Positions 28,779 to 41,113 of a DNA stretch of 64,000 bases are shown in pieces. Each line of letters starts with the position of its first letter. Position 1 is the stretch's first letter. The DNA is taken from positions 1,529,501-1,593,500 of the forward strand of contig NZ_CP149926.1 of assembly GCF_037949285.1 (NCBI RefSeq), in the 5' to 3' direction. The position numbers and the translations under genes were made by a program. The notes below the pieces were generated by a model. That model did not search any database. It was not told where the DNA came from and worked only from the letters and a program-made list of their open reading frames with translations. This stretch comes from Thioclava sp. GXIMD4216 (GTDB lineage Bacteria > Pseudomonadota > Alphaproteobacteria > Rhodobacterales > Rhodobacteraceae).

Positions 28779-31700
28779 ATGAGAGTTCTGGATAATGTGA
28801 AGATCGGGGTGAAGTTGCCCCTGATTCTTTTTACGATTGCTTTGGTTGCACTTTCCGTCATGGCTCTGACCGCCTATCGGGATTCCCGGCATTTGCTGGA
28901 ACAGGCCGCGACGGAACGTCTTATGCATGTTGCACAGGTGCAGGCTGACCGTGTGAATGAATGGGAAGCCGATTTCCGGACCGAGGTAAAAGACAGCATC
29001 GCATCCGATTTCATGCGCGATACGCTGCGGGATTTCCAGAATTCGTGGACGCGTCTTGGGGAGGGCGCCGCAGATCAGGTGCGGAGCGCCTACGTCGAGG
29101 GCAATGCCTATCGGGCGGAGGATCGCTGGAAGCTGACTGCGGCGGCGGACGGGTCCTTGTATTCGAAGCGCCATGAAAAATACCATCCGATGATTTTGCA
29201 GCAGGCGAAGCGTGCGGGCTTTTCCGACATCTATCTGATTAGTGCGGAGGGGGATGTCCTGTATTCAATCGAGAAGGCGGATGACTTCGGCACGAATTTC
29301 GTGACGGGCCCCTTTGCCGATAGCAAACTCGGTCAACTGGTGCAAAAGGCGCTGAAGGCCAGCACCGAAAATCCGCAGATCTCCGAAGCGACGATCCATG
29401 AAACGGATCATGCGGGTGTTCTGTCCTATTTTATGGCCGCTCCGATCCTGGATCATGCCGGCAACCCCAAAGGTGCGCTTGCATTTGAAATTCCGCTTTC
29501 GGGCTTGAATGCCATTCTGGCGGACGGGCGCGGATTGCAGGAGACCGGTCAAAGCTATCTTGTTGACCAGAATATGAAATATCAGAATAATCTACGCCTG
29601 TCGCAAGTGCCGACGGTCATGCAGGCTGCGCCCGAAAATCCGGCGATCACGCGTGCTTTGGCGGGAGAAAGTGGCACGGTGGATGCTGCTGGTGTACTGG
29701 ATGGCAGTGATGCGACTGCTGCGTTCCTGCCGATCAGTTTCATGAACCATCCGGCGGCGCTGATCGTCGAACAATCCGACAAGGAACTGTTCTCGCCGAT
29801 TATTGCGCTAGCGAAATCGATGAGCCTGCATGGAGCAATCGTTCTGGTCGCTTTGGTCCTGCTGGCCACCCTTATGGCGCGCAGTATTTCTAAGCCGCTG
29901 GTACGGCTGAAAGACACGATGGATCGGCTGGCGGCTAAGGATTACGATCTTGTCGTGCCCTTTACCCGCCGCAAGGACGAGGTCGGGCGGATGGCTGTGG
30001 CACTCGAAGACTTCCAGATTGCGCTGGCGACGGCAGAGGCGGCGTCGAAGGATGTGGCGCTGAAAGGGGCGGCCTTCAATGCCGGATCGTCCTCGATGAT
30101 GATGGCTGATACGAATTTCAATATCAGCTATGTCAATCCCGCGATGACGCATCTGATCGAAAATCGTCTGGAAGATTTCCAGGTGCTCGATCAGACCATC
30201 GAAGCAGATACCATGGTTGGCCGCTCGATCGATACGTTCCACAAAAATCCGCAGCGTATCCGTGATTTCCTTTCCGATAGCGCTAACCTGCCTTACTCGG
30301 CCAATCTCAAAATCGGTCAGGCCCAATTTGCGCTTGGCATCTCCGAGGTTGTCATGCCGGGCGAGGGGCGCATCGGTTATGTGGTGGAATGGCGCGATAT
30401 TACGGAAATCGGTATGTCGCGTGCCATGCTGAAAGCGCTTGATTCCGCACAGATGCTGGGCGAGGCCGATCTGAACGGTCGTATCAGCAGCGTGAACGAG
30501 AACTATTGTAAGGCTGTCGGCATCTCCGCCGAAGAGTTTATCGGTCGTCCCGTTGCGGATGTAACCAGCACCGTGGACAGCGAATTCACGATTGAGGATG
30601 TTGCGCAACGGGTGATGAGCGAAGGTGTGTCCGTGACCGGTACGTGGAAAATTTCTGCGGGCGACGGGCGCGACGCGATCTCGGAGGGGATTATCGCACC
30701 GGTTCACGACGAGATCGGGGATGTGGTCAAGGTTGTCTTTATCGGCAGCGACGTAACGACGTCCCGTAAGGAAATCGCGCGTGCAGCAGAACAAACGCAA
30801 GAGACATCCCGCCGGCAGGCCAAGGTTGTCGAGACCTTGCGCGTGGGGCTAAGTGCGCTCTCCGATGGTAATCTCACGGCCAAGATTGCGGAGCATCTGG
30901 GCGATGAATACGAGGAGCTTCGGGCGGATTTCAACACAGCTGTCGACCGTCTGGCAGAGGCAATGCGGGTCGTGATCGACAATGCGGTTGCCATTGATAA
31001 CGAAGCGCGCGAAATCTCGAATGCGGCAGAAGATCTGAGCCGTCGCACCGAGCAGCAGGCGGCTACGCTTGAAGAGACCGCAGCAGCGCTTGATGAGTTG
31101 ACTTCTTCTGTGGCCAGCGCGTCCGACGGGATCAATGAAGCCGATCGCATCGTTATGCAGGCTCGCAAAGATGCGGAAAGCTCCGGCCAAGTTGTGCAGC
31201 AAGCTGTTGAAGCAATGGGTGAAATCTCGGAAAGCTCGCAAAAGATTTCCAAGATTATCAGTGTGATCGACGATATCGCCTTCCAGACCAACCTCCTTGC
31301 CTTGAATGCGGGTGTCGAAGCGGCACGGGCAGGAGAAGCGGGGCGCGGTTTTGCTGTGGTGGCATCGGAAGTGCGGGCGCTTGCGCAACGATCTTCGGAA
31401 GCGGCGCGCGAGATCGACGGTCTGATCACGGCATCTTCCGATCAGGTCAGCCGCGGCGTCGGGCTGGTCGGGCAGGCCGGAAATGCTTTGGAGACGATCC
31501 TTCATTCCGTAACGGATATCGCCGAGCGGGTGGGACGTATCGCGACATCGGCAAAAGAGCAGGCCTCCGGCTTGTCCGAGATCAATACTTCGGTCAACCA
31601 GCTCGATCAGGTGACTCAACATAACGCAGCAATGTTTGAGGAAACGACGGCGGCAAGCCAATCCCTGAGTCAAAGTGCGAATGCTCTCAACGAGACAACG

Positions 31701-31916
31701 CGACGCTTTTCCATCGACAATCACGCAAAACCGGCGGCGGCTTCAGCCAAGCCTGCACCCAAGGCTGTCGCGTCCAAAGCGACAGGAGCGCCTGGGACGG
31801 CTGCTAAGCCAGCGTCTAAGCCCGCTATGCCTAAAGCTTCGGTGCCAGTGGTTGAAGGAAATCTCGCCCGTCAGGTGCCGCCGGCACCGAGCAGCGATGA
31901 TTGGGAAGACTTTTAA
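28779..31916 (+). CDS. Large transmembrane methyl-accepting chemotaxis protein
   Basis: A 1045-residue chemoreceptor. TM1 is about 9-33, followed by a 310-residue periplasmic sensor of Cache size. TM2 is about 348-370, then HAMP, two PAS-like regions (about 430-545 and 555-660) and a second HAMP-like linker (about 685-740). The long signalling domain has its tip at '[23 protein letters not shown]' (about 836-858). An Ala/Lys/Pro-rich linker leads to a C-terminal 'DWEDF', similar to the pentapeptide that tethers CheR or CheB. The ATG follows GGAGG. It is first of a cluster with cheB, cheD and a kinase. Confidence 0.92.
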   Translation: MRVLDNVKIGVKLPLILFTIALVALSVMALTAYRDSRHLLEQAATERLMHVAQVQADRVNEWEADFRTEVKDSIASDFMRDTLRDFQNSWTRLGEGAADQVRSAYVEGNAYRAEDRWKLTAAADGSLYSKRHEKYHPMILQQAKRAGFSDIYLISAEGDVLYSIEKADDFGTNFVTGPFADSKLGQLVQKALKASTENPQISEATIHETDHAGVLSYFMAAPILDHAGNPKGALAFEIPLSGLNAILADGRGLQETGQSYLVDQNMKYQNNLRLSQVPTVMQAAPENPAITRALAGESGTVDAAGVLDGSDATAAFLPISFMNHPAALIVEQSDKELFSPIIALAKSMSLHGAIVLVALVLLATLMARSISKPLVRLKDTMDRLAAKDYDLVVPFTRRKDEVGRMAVALEDFQIALATAEAASKDVALKGAAFNAGSSSMMMADTNFNISYVNPAMTHLIENRLEDFQVLDQTIEADTMVGRSIDTFHKNPQRIRDFLSDSANLPYSANLKIGQAQFALGISEVVMPGEGRIGYVVEWRDITEIGMSRAMLKALDSAQMLGEADLNGRISSVNENYCKAVGISAEEFIGRPVADVTSTVDSEFTIEDVAQRVMSEGVSVTGTWKISAGDGRDAISEGIIAPVHDEIGDVVKVVFIGSDVTTSRKEIARAAEQTQETSRRQAKVVETLRVGLSALSDGNLTAKIAEHLGDEYEELRADFNTAVDRLAEAMRVVIDNAVAIDNEAREISNAAEDLSRRTEQQAATLEETAAALDELTSSVASASDGINEADRIVMQARKDAESSGQVVQQAVEAMGEISESSQKISKIISVIDDIAFQTNLLALNAGVEAARAGEAGRGFAVVASEVRALAQRSSEAAREIDGLITASSDQVSRGVGLVGQAGNALETILHSVTDIAERVGRIATSAKEQASGLSEINTSVNQLDQVTQHNAAMFEETTAASQSLSQSANALNETTRRFSIDNHAKPAAASAKPAPKAVASKATGAPGTAAKPASKPAMPKASVPVVEGNLARQVPPAPSSDDWEDF

Positions 31917-31992
31917 AACAGGTTTGGGGATCGCTCAAACCCTATTCAAAAAGACTTAGAACGTCACTTTTTGACGGCAAGAAAGGCAAGAA

Positions 31993-33039
31993 ATGAGTGC
32001 CAAACGTGTTTTGATTGTCGATGATTCTCCCACAATTCGACAGCTGATTCGAGCTCAGCTGCAGGGAGATTCACGTCTGGTGGTGGTGGGTGAGGCCTCT
32101 GATCCCTATGATGCTAGAGAAAAGATCAAAGCTCTAGCGCCTGACGTGCTGACACTGGATGTCGAAATGCCCCGTATGAACGGTTTGGAGTTTCTTGAGA
32201 AGATCATGCGTCTGCGTCCGATGCCTGTCATTATGGTATCAACGCTGACGCAACGTGGATCGACAAAGGCGATGGAGGCTCTGTCCTTGGGCGCTGTCGA
32301 TTGCATCGGCAAGCCGAAATACGGCAACCCTATCGAGGCTTTCGGCATCCTGCCGGACCTGCTGGTCGCGGCCGCAGACGCGCGCCTGCGTTCTGGCCCG
32401 CGCAAAAAAGTCGAACCTGCAAGTGGATTTACTTGGAACGGTAAGGTCATCTTGATCGGTTCGTCGACGGGCGGCGTCGATGCTTTGGAAACGGTTCTGT
32501 CGGGTTTCCCTGCGAATTGTCCACCGACCCTGATTACGCAGCATATGCCGGAAAGTTTTCTGGCAAGTTTTGCCCGTCGTCTGCAGGGATGTATCGCGCC
32601 GAATATGGGCTTGGCCCGAGATGGCCTGCCTTTGACACAGGGCAATGTCTATCTTGCGCCAGGAGGGGAGTATCATCTTGCGGTAAAACCCGGTGAACCG
32701 GCCCGTTGCCGGCTTGAGGCAAGCGAGAAACGGAATGGTCATCGTCCTTCGGTCGAGGTTCTGTTCGATTCAGCTGTGCCTATGGCCTCAAAGGTCGTTT
32801 CTGTCATGCTGACCGGCATGGGGCGCGATGGTGCGGACGCGATGCTGCGCCTGCGGCAGGCTGGTGCACGGTGCTTTGCGCAGGACTCCGCAACGAGCGT
32901 GGTCTATGGCATGCCGCGCGCTGCGGTTGAAAATGGTGCGGCAGAAAAGGCTGTTCCCTTGGGACGGATTGCGTCGACAGTTCTAGCACAATGCGGGCGA
33001 CAAACGGCCGCCGTCGAAAGAGGGGGGCGTTTCGCATGA
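31993..33039 (+). CDS. cheB: Chemotaxis protein-glutamate methylesterase CheB
   Basis: A 348-residue enzyme that removes methyl groups from chemoreceptor glutamates. The N-terminal receiver has acidic Asp11/Asp12 and the phospho-acceptor Asp56 in 'LTLDVEMPRMNG'. The C-terminal methylesterase has the Ser of 'IGSSTGG' (about 155), the His of 'ITQHMP' (about 180) and the Asp of 'LTGMGRDGADAM' (about 276). All catalytic residues are present. The stop overlaps the cheD start in ATGA, so the two are coupled. There is a 76-base gap after the receptor gene, with no terminator seen. Confidence 0.96.
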   Translation: MSAKRVLIVDDSPTIRQLIRAQLQGDSRLVVVGEASDPYDAREKIKALAPDVLTLDVEMPRMNGLEFLEKIMRLRPMPVIMVSTLTQRGSTKAMEALSLGAVDCIGKPKYGNPIEAFGILPDLLVAAADARLRSGPRKKVEPASGFTWNGKVILIGSSTGGVDALETVLSGFPANCPPTLITQHMPESFLASFARRLQGCIAPNMGLARDGLPLTQGNVYLAPGGEYHLAVKPGEPARCRLEASEKRNGHRPSVEVLFDSAVPMASKVVSVMLTGMGRDGADAMLRLRQAGARCFAQDSATSVVYGMPRAAVENGAAEKAVPLGRIASTVLAQCGRQTAAVERGGRFA

Positions 33040-33548
33040 CGATGATGGGAATCGGTCGCCCGAAGCACATCTCTCAGGGCGAGTTCGCTGTTGGGCGGGT
33101 CGAGGGCATGTCTATCACGACAATTCTCGGCTCCTGCGTTGCGACCTGCCTCTATGATGAACATAGCGGTGTTGGAGGCATGAACCATTTTCTTTTGCCG
33201 GAAGGGACTGGCTCTACCGCCAGTTTCGGCGTGAATGCGATGGAATTGCTGATCAACGAGATCATCAAGAACGGCGGACAACGGACCACCTTGAAAGCGA
33301 AGGTTTTTGGCGGTGCGCGGATGATCGCAGGGCTTTCTGATGTTGGCGCGAAAAATGGTAGCTTCGTTTTGGACTTCCTGCGGCGGGAAGGGATTCAATG
33401 CCTTGGGCAAAGTCTTGGTGGCACGCAGGCTCGCCGGGTCGAATTCTGGCCGAATGGTGGGCGCGCGCGCCAGCGCCTTCTGGGCGAGGCGCAGGTGATC
33501 GAAACGCCGCCGCCGCCGCCGCCGAGCAATGATGTCGAACTGTTCTGA
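33036..33548 (+). CDS. cheD: Chemoreceptor glutamine deamidase CheD
   Basis: A 170-residue enzyme that deamidates chosen glutamines in chemoreceptors so that they can be methylated. The catalytic Cys lies in 'ILGSCVATCLYD' (about 28-39) and the His in 'GGMNHFLLP' (about 46-54). The C-terminus is a run of seven prolines followed by a short acidic tail 'SNDVELF', an unusual extension. The start ATG 33036 overlaps the cheB stop. The earlier frame start at 32991 lies inside cheB. It is followed at 16 bases by a histidine-kinase gene on the same strand. Confidence 0.94.
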   Translation: MTMMGIGRPKHISQGEFAVGRVEGMSITTILGSCVATCLYDEHSGVGGMNHFLLPEGTGSTASFGVNAMELLINEIIKNGGQRTTLKAKVFGGARMIAGLSDVGAKNGSFVLDFLRREGIQCLGQSLGGTQARRVEFWPNGGRARQRLLGEAQVIETPPPPPPSNDVELF

Positions 33549-33564
33549 GCGAAATGGCCCCATT

Positions 33565-34914
33565 ATGAGTTCACGTGAAGCCGGACATTCCATAGATTAC
33601 AGGCGTGAAATTGATCGTCTGATGCGTTTGGAGTTCGGCTCGCGCAGTGAACTCGTTTTGCGATATCTTGCTGTGTTTAATGGTGGTTTGACACTGCACT
33701 TCTATTTGCAGTGGACCTCTGCCCTACTATGGATGCCGGTCTATTTCGCATTGCAGGCGCTTTATTACGTTTTCTTGCGTAGTCGTGCGCCGGTATGCAC
33801 GGCCAGAGACACGACGATTGCTTCTATCTTGTTTCTGGTCTTGCTCGGCTGGTTCAGCTGGCTTCCTGCGCTGATGCTGCTTGAGCAGGATACGGCCTTG
33901 CGGATCAGTGCGGCGGCAGGGCTGGGATGCCTGATGGTGTTTCTTATCCGGCGGAGCGACCGTCTGAAACTGATGATCTATGGCGAAATCGTTATGATCA
34001 CCCTGATTCTTGGGGCTGTTGCGTTTCTGGTGTTGCCGCAGGTTCCGTCGCTGAGTGCCAAATCGGCCATGCTGGTCTGTTGTGCTGCGTTGATTGTCTA
34101 TTTTGCGAATGCTTTGTTGGAAGGCCGGAAAATGCGCCTTGACGCAGAGCGAGCATCCGAGCGGACTTTACAGGCTCAGAAGATGGAAGCTGTCGGCCAG
34201 TTGGCTGGGGGGGTCGCACATGATTTTAACAATATCCTCACTGCGATCATCGGGAACCTCGATCTGTACGAGCTGACCGAAGATCGCCCCGAGCGGGATG
34301 ATATGGTGCACAATGCGCGAGAAGCGGCACAACGCGCTGCAACCTTGGTGCAGCAACTGCTGGCCTATTCGCGCAAGTCCAACCTGCAATCGGAGCCGCG
34401 CGATATCGAAGTCATGCTGGAGCGTGTGCGGGTTCTGGGCGCGCGGCTTATACCGGCGTCCATCTCGTTGGAGGTGATCAATTCTCCTCGGCGTAACTGG
34501 GTAAAGGTCGATGAGACCCTATTGATGACGGCATTGATCAACCTGATCGTGAATGCCCGCGATGCTATGCCGAAAGGTGGTCGGATCCGGATATCTGCCG
34601 ATCATAGATGTTTCGAGAGCCCCGAATTGATGGCAGACGGCTATGTTCTGCCTGCGGGAAATTATGTGGAGCTAACCGTTGCCGACACCGGGACCGGCAT
34701 TCCTGAAACCGTGCTAGATCATGTGCTGGAGCCGTTTTTCACGACAAAGCCCGTGGGCAAAGGTTCAGGGCTTGGCTTGCCGATGGTGTTGGGATTCGCG
34801 CGTCAATCTGGCGGGGGGTTGAGTTTGCGCAGCTCTGCCGCCGGGACCCATGTCTCGGTCTATCTGAAAGAAGTGGAAGCGCCGCTTAATCTGGTTGCCA
34901 ATCGGGCCGCATAG
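33565..34914 (+). CDS. Membrane sensor histidine kinase in the che cluster
   Basis: A 449-residue kinase. The N-terminal 200 residues carry about six hydrophobic helices and no soluble sensor domain. Next comes a HisKA box 'GGVAHDFNNILTAI' (phospho-His near 219) and an HATPase domain with 'NLIVNARDAMPKGG' and 'GKGSGLGLPM'. The HisKA sequence resembles that of CckA, but there is no receiver domain. The partner response regulator is not in the cluster, and CheB's receiver is a possible target (inference). The start is ATG 33565. The frame from 33529 overlaps cheD. The last gene before a convergent exporter. Confidence 0.82.
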   Translation: MSSREAGHSIDYRREIDRLMRLEFGSRSELVLRYLAVFNGGLTLHFYLQWTSALLWMPVYFALQALYYVFLRSRAPVCTARDTTIASILFLVLLGWFSWLPALMLLEQDTALRISAAAGLGCLMVFLIRRSDRLKLMIYGEIVMITLILGAVAFLVLPQVPSLSAKSAMLVCCAALIVYFANALLEGRKMRLDAERASERTLQAQKMEAVGQLAGGVAHDFNNILTAIIGNLDLYELTEDRPERDDMVHNAREAAQRAATLVQQLLAYSRKSNLQSEPRDIEVMLERVRVLGARLIPASISLEVINSPRRNWVKVDETLLMTALINLIVNARDAMPKGGRIRISADHRCFESPELMADGYVLPAGNYVELTVADTGTGIPETVLDHVLEPFFTTKPVGKGSGLGLPMVLGFARQSGGGLSLRSSAAGTHVSVYLKEVEAPLNLVANRAA

Positions 34915-34931
34915 GCGCGATGCCCGTATGA

Positions 34932-36338
34932 TCATGCAGTGCGTTTGAGGTGACGTAAAGATGCTCCGTCGGTTGTTTTCAATCGGCTGAAAATCAGGAT
35001 GGCCAAAGGCCCGGTGGTGGCCACAATCGCGAAGCCTAGAGTAAAGGCGTGCAATGGTATGGCACTATTGCTAATTTCGGCACCGGTTGCGAAGGCAGAA
35101 AGTTCCAAAGCACCACCGGCCAGCGCGATCCCCAAAGTCAGCGAGACCTGTTGGGCGACCGCTGCAAGCGAGGAGCCGCGGCTCATTTCTTGCGGATCCA
35201 GATCGGCAAAAGTAATGGCATTGATCGCGGTGAAGGTCAGTGCTTGCGCGACGCCTCCGATTAAAAGCAATGGCACAAGATACCAGTCATAGGGGCTGGT
35301 GACGGTTCCAAACCCCAACAGGCTCGCGGCACGGACGCAGGTGCCAAGGATCAGCATGCTGCGAAATCCGAACCGGTCGACAACCTTGCCGGAAAATCCC
35401 CTGATGGAGAGTGCGCCGACGGCGGTCAAACCGGCAAGCGCTCCCGAGGCGAGAATGGACATTCCTAGGCCAAGCTGGAATAGCAGAGGCAGCAAAAGCG
35501 CAATGGCGCCGTTGCTCAGGCGGAAGGCCGTGCCGCCCCAGATGCCAATGCTGAACGTCCGGTGCCGGAAGAGGTTCGGGTCGAGAAGAGCGTCGTTGCG
35601 GTGACGGGCGCGCAGGGCATAGGCCACCATTAAACTCAAACCGGTCAGGCTCAACCCAAGGGCGACGGGCAGGGGCATGATATGCTCGCCCAAGGCGCTT
35701 AGCCCTGCCATAAGGGAGCCCAAGCCGATGGCCGAGATGAAAAAACCCAGTATGTCGAACCGCTTCGGGGGGGCGGGGGTGTCATGCGGCAGGTGGCGGA
35801 ATGCCAGAGCCAGCGCGAAAGACCCGAGCGGGATGTTGATCAGGAAAATCCAGCGCCAGCCAAGTGTTTGGGTTACTACCGCGCCAACCAGCGGTCCGAG
35901 GGCTGGACCGATCAGCGCGGGGACGGTCAGATAGACCATCGCTTTGACCAGTTCCTGCCTGTCGGTATTGCGCAGTACGATCAGGCGACCGACAGGGGTC
36001 ATCATCGCGGCCCCTGCGCCCTGCAAGGCGCGCGCCAGAACCAGGCCAAGTAAGGTGGATTGATCTGCGCAGAGTGCGGAGGCGCCGATGAACAGAAGCA
36101 TGGCAAGGATGAAGGTGCGGCGCGCTCCGAACTTATCGGCGATCCAGCCCGAAATCGGCACCAATGCTGCAAAGGCAATGAGATAGGTGGTCATCGCCAT
36201 TTTCAGCGATAGCACCGCAACATCGAGGTCCCGCGCCATCACCGGAAGGGCGGTCGAGAGCACTGTCGCGTCGATCAGCTCCATTAGAAGAGCGAAGGCA
36301 ATGGTCAGGGGGAGAATGTTTTCGCGGAGTTTTTGCAT
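34932..36338 (-). CDS. MFS exporter of the DHA2 type
   Basis: A 468-residue transporter with about 14 hydrophobic segments, as in the EmrB/QacA (DHA2) group. The motif A-type loop 'GWIADKFGARRTF' lies near residues 64-76, and 'ALQGAGAAMMTPVGRLI' is the motif C-like segment near 108-124. 'WRWIFLINIPLG' near 165 is typical for the group. Known members expel drugs or dyes using proton flow. The substrate is not predictable. It is convergent with the che-cluster kinase (17-base gap) and has no adjacent adaptor gene. Confidence 0.87.
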   Translation of the reverse strand: MQKLRENILPLTIAFALLMELIDATVLSTALPVMARDLDVAVLSLKMAMTTYLIAFAALVPISGWIADKFGARRTFILAMLLFIGASALCADQSTLLGLVLARALQGAGAAMMTPVGRLIVLRNTDRQELVKAMVYLTVPALIGPALGPLVGAVVTQTLGWRWIFLINIPLGSFALALAFRHLPHDTPAPPKRFDILGFFISAIGLGSLMAGLSALGEHIMPLPVALGLSLTGLSLMVAYALRARHRNDALLDPNLFRHRTFSIGIWGGTAFRLSNGAIALLLPLLFQLGLGMSILASGALAGLTAVGALSIRGFSGKVVDRFGFRSMLILGTCVRAASLLGFGTVTSPYDWYLVPLLLIGGVAQALTFTAINAITFADLDPQEMSRGSSLAAVAQQVSLTLGIALAGGALELSAFATGAEISNSAIPLHAFTLGFAIVATTGPLAILIFSRLKTTDGASLRHLKRTA

Positions 36339-36436
36339 GATCGGGCTTTCGTCAACATCGCGATCCTAGCGCCCGAACCCCTCCTGTCCATGACAGGGCT
36401 GCACAGGAGGGTGTGCTTTGACGATTTCGGGCCCCG

Positions 36437-37576
36437 TTACCGGCCCTTCCAGATCCAACCGCCGCCGAAGATCCGGCTGTCATCATTGGAGTAGAAGACG
36501 CAGGCCTGACCGGGCGAGACGCCTTCTTCCGGTACGATCAGCTCGACCTCCGCTTCGGTCGCTGAAATCGGGCGAATGATGGCAGCACGCGGTGGACGGG
36601 TCGAACGGACCTTGACCGAAACATGCCATTCCTTGCGCGAGGTGAAGGGCTCGTCGCCGAGCCAGTTGATCTCGCGCACCGGAATCGTGCGGGTGGCCAA
36701 GGCCTCTTTCGGTCCCACGATCACACGGCGATGATCGGGGTCGAGTTTGACCACGTAGAGCGGGTCGGCCATGCCACCAATTCCAAGACCGCGTCGCTGG
36801 CCGATCGTGTAATGGATCACGCCGCGATGTTCGCCCAGAATATTGCCGTCCATATCGACAATCTCGCCCGGATCGGCGGCACCCGGACGCAGTTTTTCGA
36901 TTACACTGGCATAATTGCCGTTCGGAACGAAGCAAATGTCCTGACTGTCGGGCTTGTCGGCAACCGGCAGGCCGTGTTTTGCAGCCAAAGCACGGGTTTC
37001 GGCTTTGGAATGCAAATGTCCAAGCGGGAATCGCAGGAAAGAAAGCTGTTCGGGTGTGGTCGAGAACAGGAAGTAACTCTGGTCACGATTCGAATCGGCT
37101 GCCGAATGCAGCTCGGGACCATTCGGCCCCATTTTGCGCTGGATATAATGCCCCGTCGCCATACAATCGGCATCCAGATCCTTCGCGGTTTCCAGAAGAT
37201 CCTTGAATTTGACGCGTTCGTTACAACGGATACAGGGGACAGGGGTTGCTCCGCCAAGATAGGCATCGGCAAATTCGTCGATCACCGCTTCTTGGAAGAT
37301 GTTTTCATAATCAAGCACATAATGCGGGAACCCCATCGTTTCCGCCACGCGCCGCGCGTCATGGATATCACGTCCGGCACAGCAGGCGCCCTTTTTGGCA
37401 AGCGCGGCCCCGTGATCGTATAGCTGCAACGTCACCCCCACGACATCATAGCCCTGTTGTGCCAATTCCGCGGCCACGACAGAGCTATCGACGCCGCCAG
37501 ACATGGCGACAACGACTCGCGTGTCTTCGGGGCGCTTGGCAAAACCAAGCGAATTGAGTGGCATATCCTTGCTCAT
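36437..37576 (-). CDS. mnmA: tRNA 2-thiouridylase MnmA
   Basis: A 379-residue enzyme that inserts sulphur at C2 of uridine 34 in tRNAs for Lys, Glu and Gln. The PP-loop is '[10 protein letters not shown]' (about 25-34). The catalytic Cys pair is in 'CIRCN' (about 114-118, first Cys) and 'DSQDICFVP' (about 210-218). The C-terminal beta-barrel ends '[10 protein letters not shown]'. Length is as expected. It is divergent from sciP (126-base spacer). Confidence 0.96.
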   Translation of the reverse strand: MSKDMPLNSLGFAKRPEDTRVVVAMSGGVDSSVVAAELAQQGYDVVGVTLQLYDHGAALAKKGACCAGRDIHDARRVAETMGFPHYVLDYENIFQEAVIDEFADAYLGGATPVPCIRCNERVKFKDLLETAKDLDADCMATGHYIQRKMGPNGPELHSAADSNRDQSYFLFSTTPEQLSFLRFPLGHLHSKAETRALAAKHGLPVADKPDSQDICFVPNGNYASVIEKLRPGAADPGEIVDMDGNILGEHRGVIHYTIGQRRGLGIGGMADPLYVVKLDPDHRRVIVGPKEALATRTIPVREINWLGDEPFTSRKEWHVSVKVRSTRPPRAAIIRPISATEAEVELIVPEEGVSPGQACVFYSNDDSRIFGGGWIWKGR

Positions 37577-37702
37577 GGAAAACGTCCCTTAACCAGGTCC
37601 GCAGAAATATAGGAAAATCCTACCTATTCTCAAGGGTTAGTTTCACCCGTCGTTAAGACCCATCCGTCACATTCTAGAGCATCGAAGTGAAGGGGTGTGC
37701 CC

Positions 37703-37981
37703 ATGTATCTGAAAAAAGTCGATGGTCCGCGGTCTATCACACTGCCTGATGGTACGATTTTGACCCGTGCGGACCTGCCACCTGCCGAAACGCGCCGTTG
37801 GGTGGCGTCGCGTAAGGCTATTATTGTTAATGCGGTCTCTCATGGTCTGATCACGCGCAGTGAAGTGCTGGAGCGCTACGATCTGTCCGATGAGGAACTC
37901 GATATCTGGACCCATGCCGTGCAAAAACACGGTCTGGCGGGGTTGAAGGTGACTGCTATCCAGAAATTCAGACAACCCTAG
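37703..37981 (+). CDS. sciP: CtrA inhibitor SciP (DUF1153)
   Basis: A 92-residue small DNA-binding protein of the DUF1153 family. In Caulobacter, SciP blocks transcription at CtrA-controlled promoters by preventing contact of CtrA with RNA polymerase. The body has 'PRSITLPDGTILTRADLPP' (about 8-26) and a helix-turn-helix with 'RWVASRKAIIVNAVSHGLI' and 'EVLERYDLSDEELD'. The ATG at 37703 begins 'MYLKKVDGP', the conserved family start. It sits 95 bases upstream of ctrA on the same strand, a typical Rhodobacteraceae layout. Confidence 0.9.
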   Translation: MYLKKVDGPRSITLPDGTILTRADLPPAETRRWVASRKAIIVNAVSHGLITRSEVLERYDLSDEELDIWTHAVQKHGLAGLKVTAIQKFRQP

Positions 37982-38009
37982 GAGGAATTGAATAAATTAA
38001 CGTTCTAGG

Positions 38010-38026
38010 GTAATAGTGTGTTAACC
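38010..38026. promoter_or_regulatory. CtrA-type site before ctrA (GTAA-N7-TTAACC)
   Basis: GTAA (38010-38013), seven bases, TTAACC (38021-38026). Seven of eight consensus positions match. It lies 50 bases before the ctrA start, in a position suited to autoregulation as seen in other alphaproteobacteria. Confidence 0.5.
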
Positions 38027-38076
38027 ATTTGGTGCGAGGGTTCCAATAACCAAGGAATTAATGCGGAGAACCGAAT

Positions 38077-38784
38077 ATGCGGATTTTGTTGGTGGAGGAC
38101 GATCCCACGACGTCGCGAAGCATTGAGTTGATGCTGACTCATGCCAATCTCAACGTCTATTGCACTGATCTTGGTGAAGAAGGGATCGATCTCGCCAAGC
38201 TGTATGACTACGACCTGATCCTGCTTGACCTGAATCTGCCCGATATGAACGGGCATGAGGTTCTGCGGCAGTTGCGCATGTCGAAGGTCGATACCCCGAT
38301 CCTGATCCTGACCGGTGCTGATGATACCGAGAACAAGATCAAGGGGTTCGGGTTCGGTGCGGATGACTACATGACCAAACCCTTCCATCGCGAAGAGTTG
38401 GTCGCCCGCATCCATGCGATCATCCGTCGCTCGAAAGGGCATTCGCAATCGGTGATCCGCACGGGTAAGGTCTCTGTCAATCTCGACGCCAAAACCGTGG
38501 AGGTCGAGAATAAGCCGGTCCATCTGACTGGCAAAGAGTATCAGATGCTCGAACTTCTGAGCCTTCGTAAGGGGACGACGCTGACCAAAGAGATGTTCCT
38601 GAACCATCTCTACGGTGGCATGGACGAGCCCGAATTGAAGATTATCGACGTTTTCATCTGTAAGCTTCGTAAGAAGTTGGCGGATGCAACTGGCGGGGAG
38701 AATTACATCGAGACCGTCTGGGGCCGTGGCTATGTGTTGCGCGATCCTGATCCGGGCGAGATGGAGCGCCGCGTCGCCGTCTAA
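38077..38784 (+). CDS. ctrA: Cell-cycle response regulator CtrA
   Basis: A 235-residue OmpR-type regulator. In Rhodobacteraceae CtrA controls motility, gene-transfer agent and other genes, and is generally not essential. The receiver has the conserved '[12 protein letters not shown]' start and Asp51 in '[11 protein letters not shown]'. The C-terminal winged helix (about 125-228) contains the recognition helix '[18 protein letters not shown]', strongly conserved in CtrA proteins. The C-terminus 'RRVAV' lacks the Ala-Ala end used for ClpXP turnover in Caulobacter. A TTAACC half site and the SciP gene lie upstream. Confidence 0.97.
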   Translation: MRILLVEDDPTTSRSIELMLTHANLNVYCTDLGEEGIDLAKLYDYDLILLDLNLPDMNGHEVLRQLRMSKVDTPILILTGADDTENKIKGFGFGADDYMTKPFHREELVARIHAIIRRSKGHSQSVIRTGKVSVNLDAKTVEVENKPVHLTGKEYQMLELLSLRKGTTLTKEMFLNHLYGGMDEPELKIIDVFICKLRKKLADATGGENYIETVWGRGYVLRDPDPGEMERRVAV

Positions 38785-38822
38785 AATCGACTCAGTGTCG
38801 CGTATTCCTTGTTTGATCTGAG

Positions 38823-38847
38823 AGGCCGCATGAAAATGCGGCTTTTT
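38823..38847 (+). terminator. Rho-independent terminator after ctrA
   Basis: A 6-8 bp stem around GCCGCA/TGCGGC (38825-38830 with 38837-38842), a six-base loop and T5. Confidence 0.8.
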
Positions 38848-38971
38848 CATTTGGTTGGTGGCATTTTTTAATCTGTAGCATGAAGTTTGTATCTGTGTAT
38901 TTCACGGCTGTTTGGGTGCTGTGGCTGGACGTGCGGCGGAGAAGGCCATATTTGTGACGCGCGCGATGTAG

Positions 38972-41112
<2,141 letters not shown>

Positions 41113-41113
<1 letters not shown>

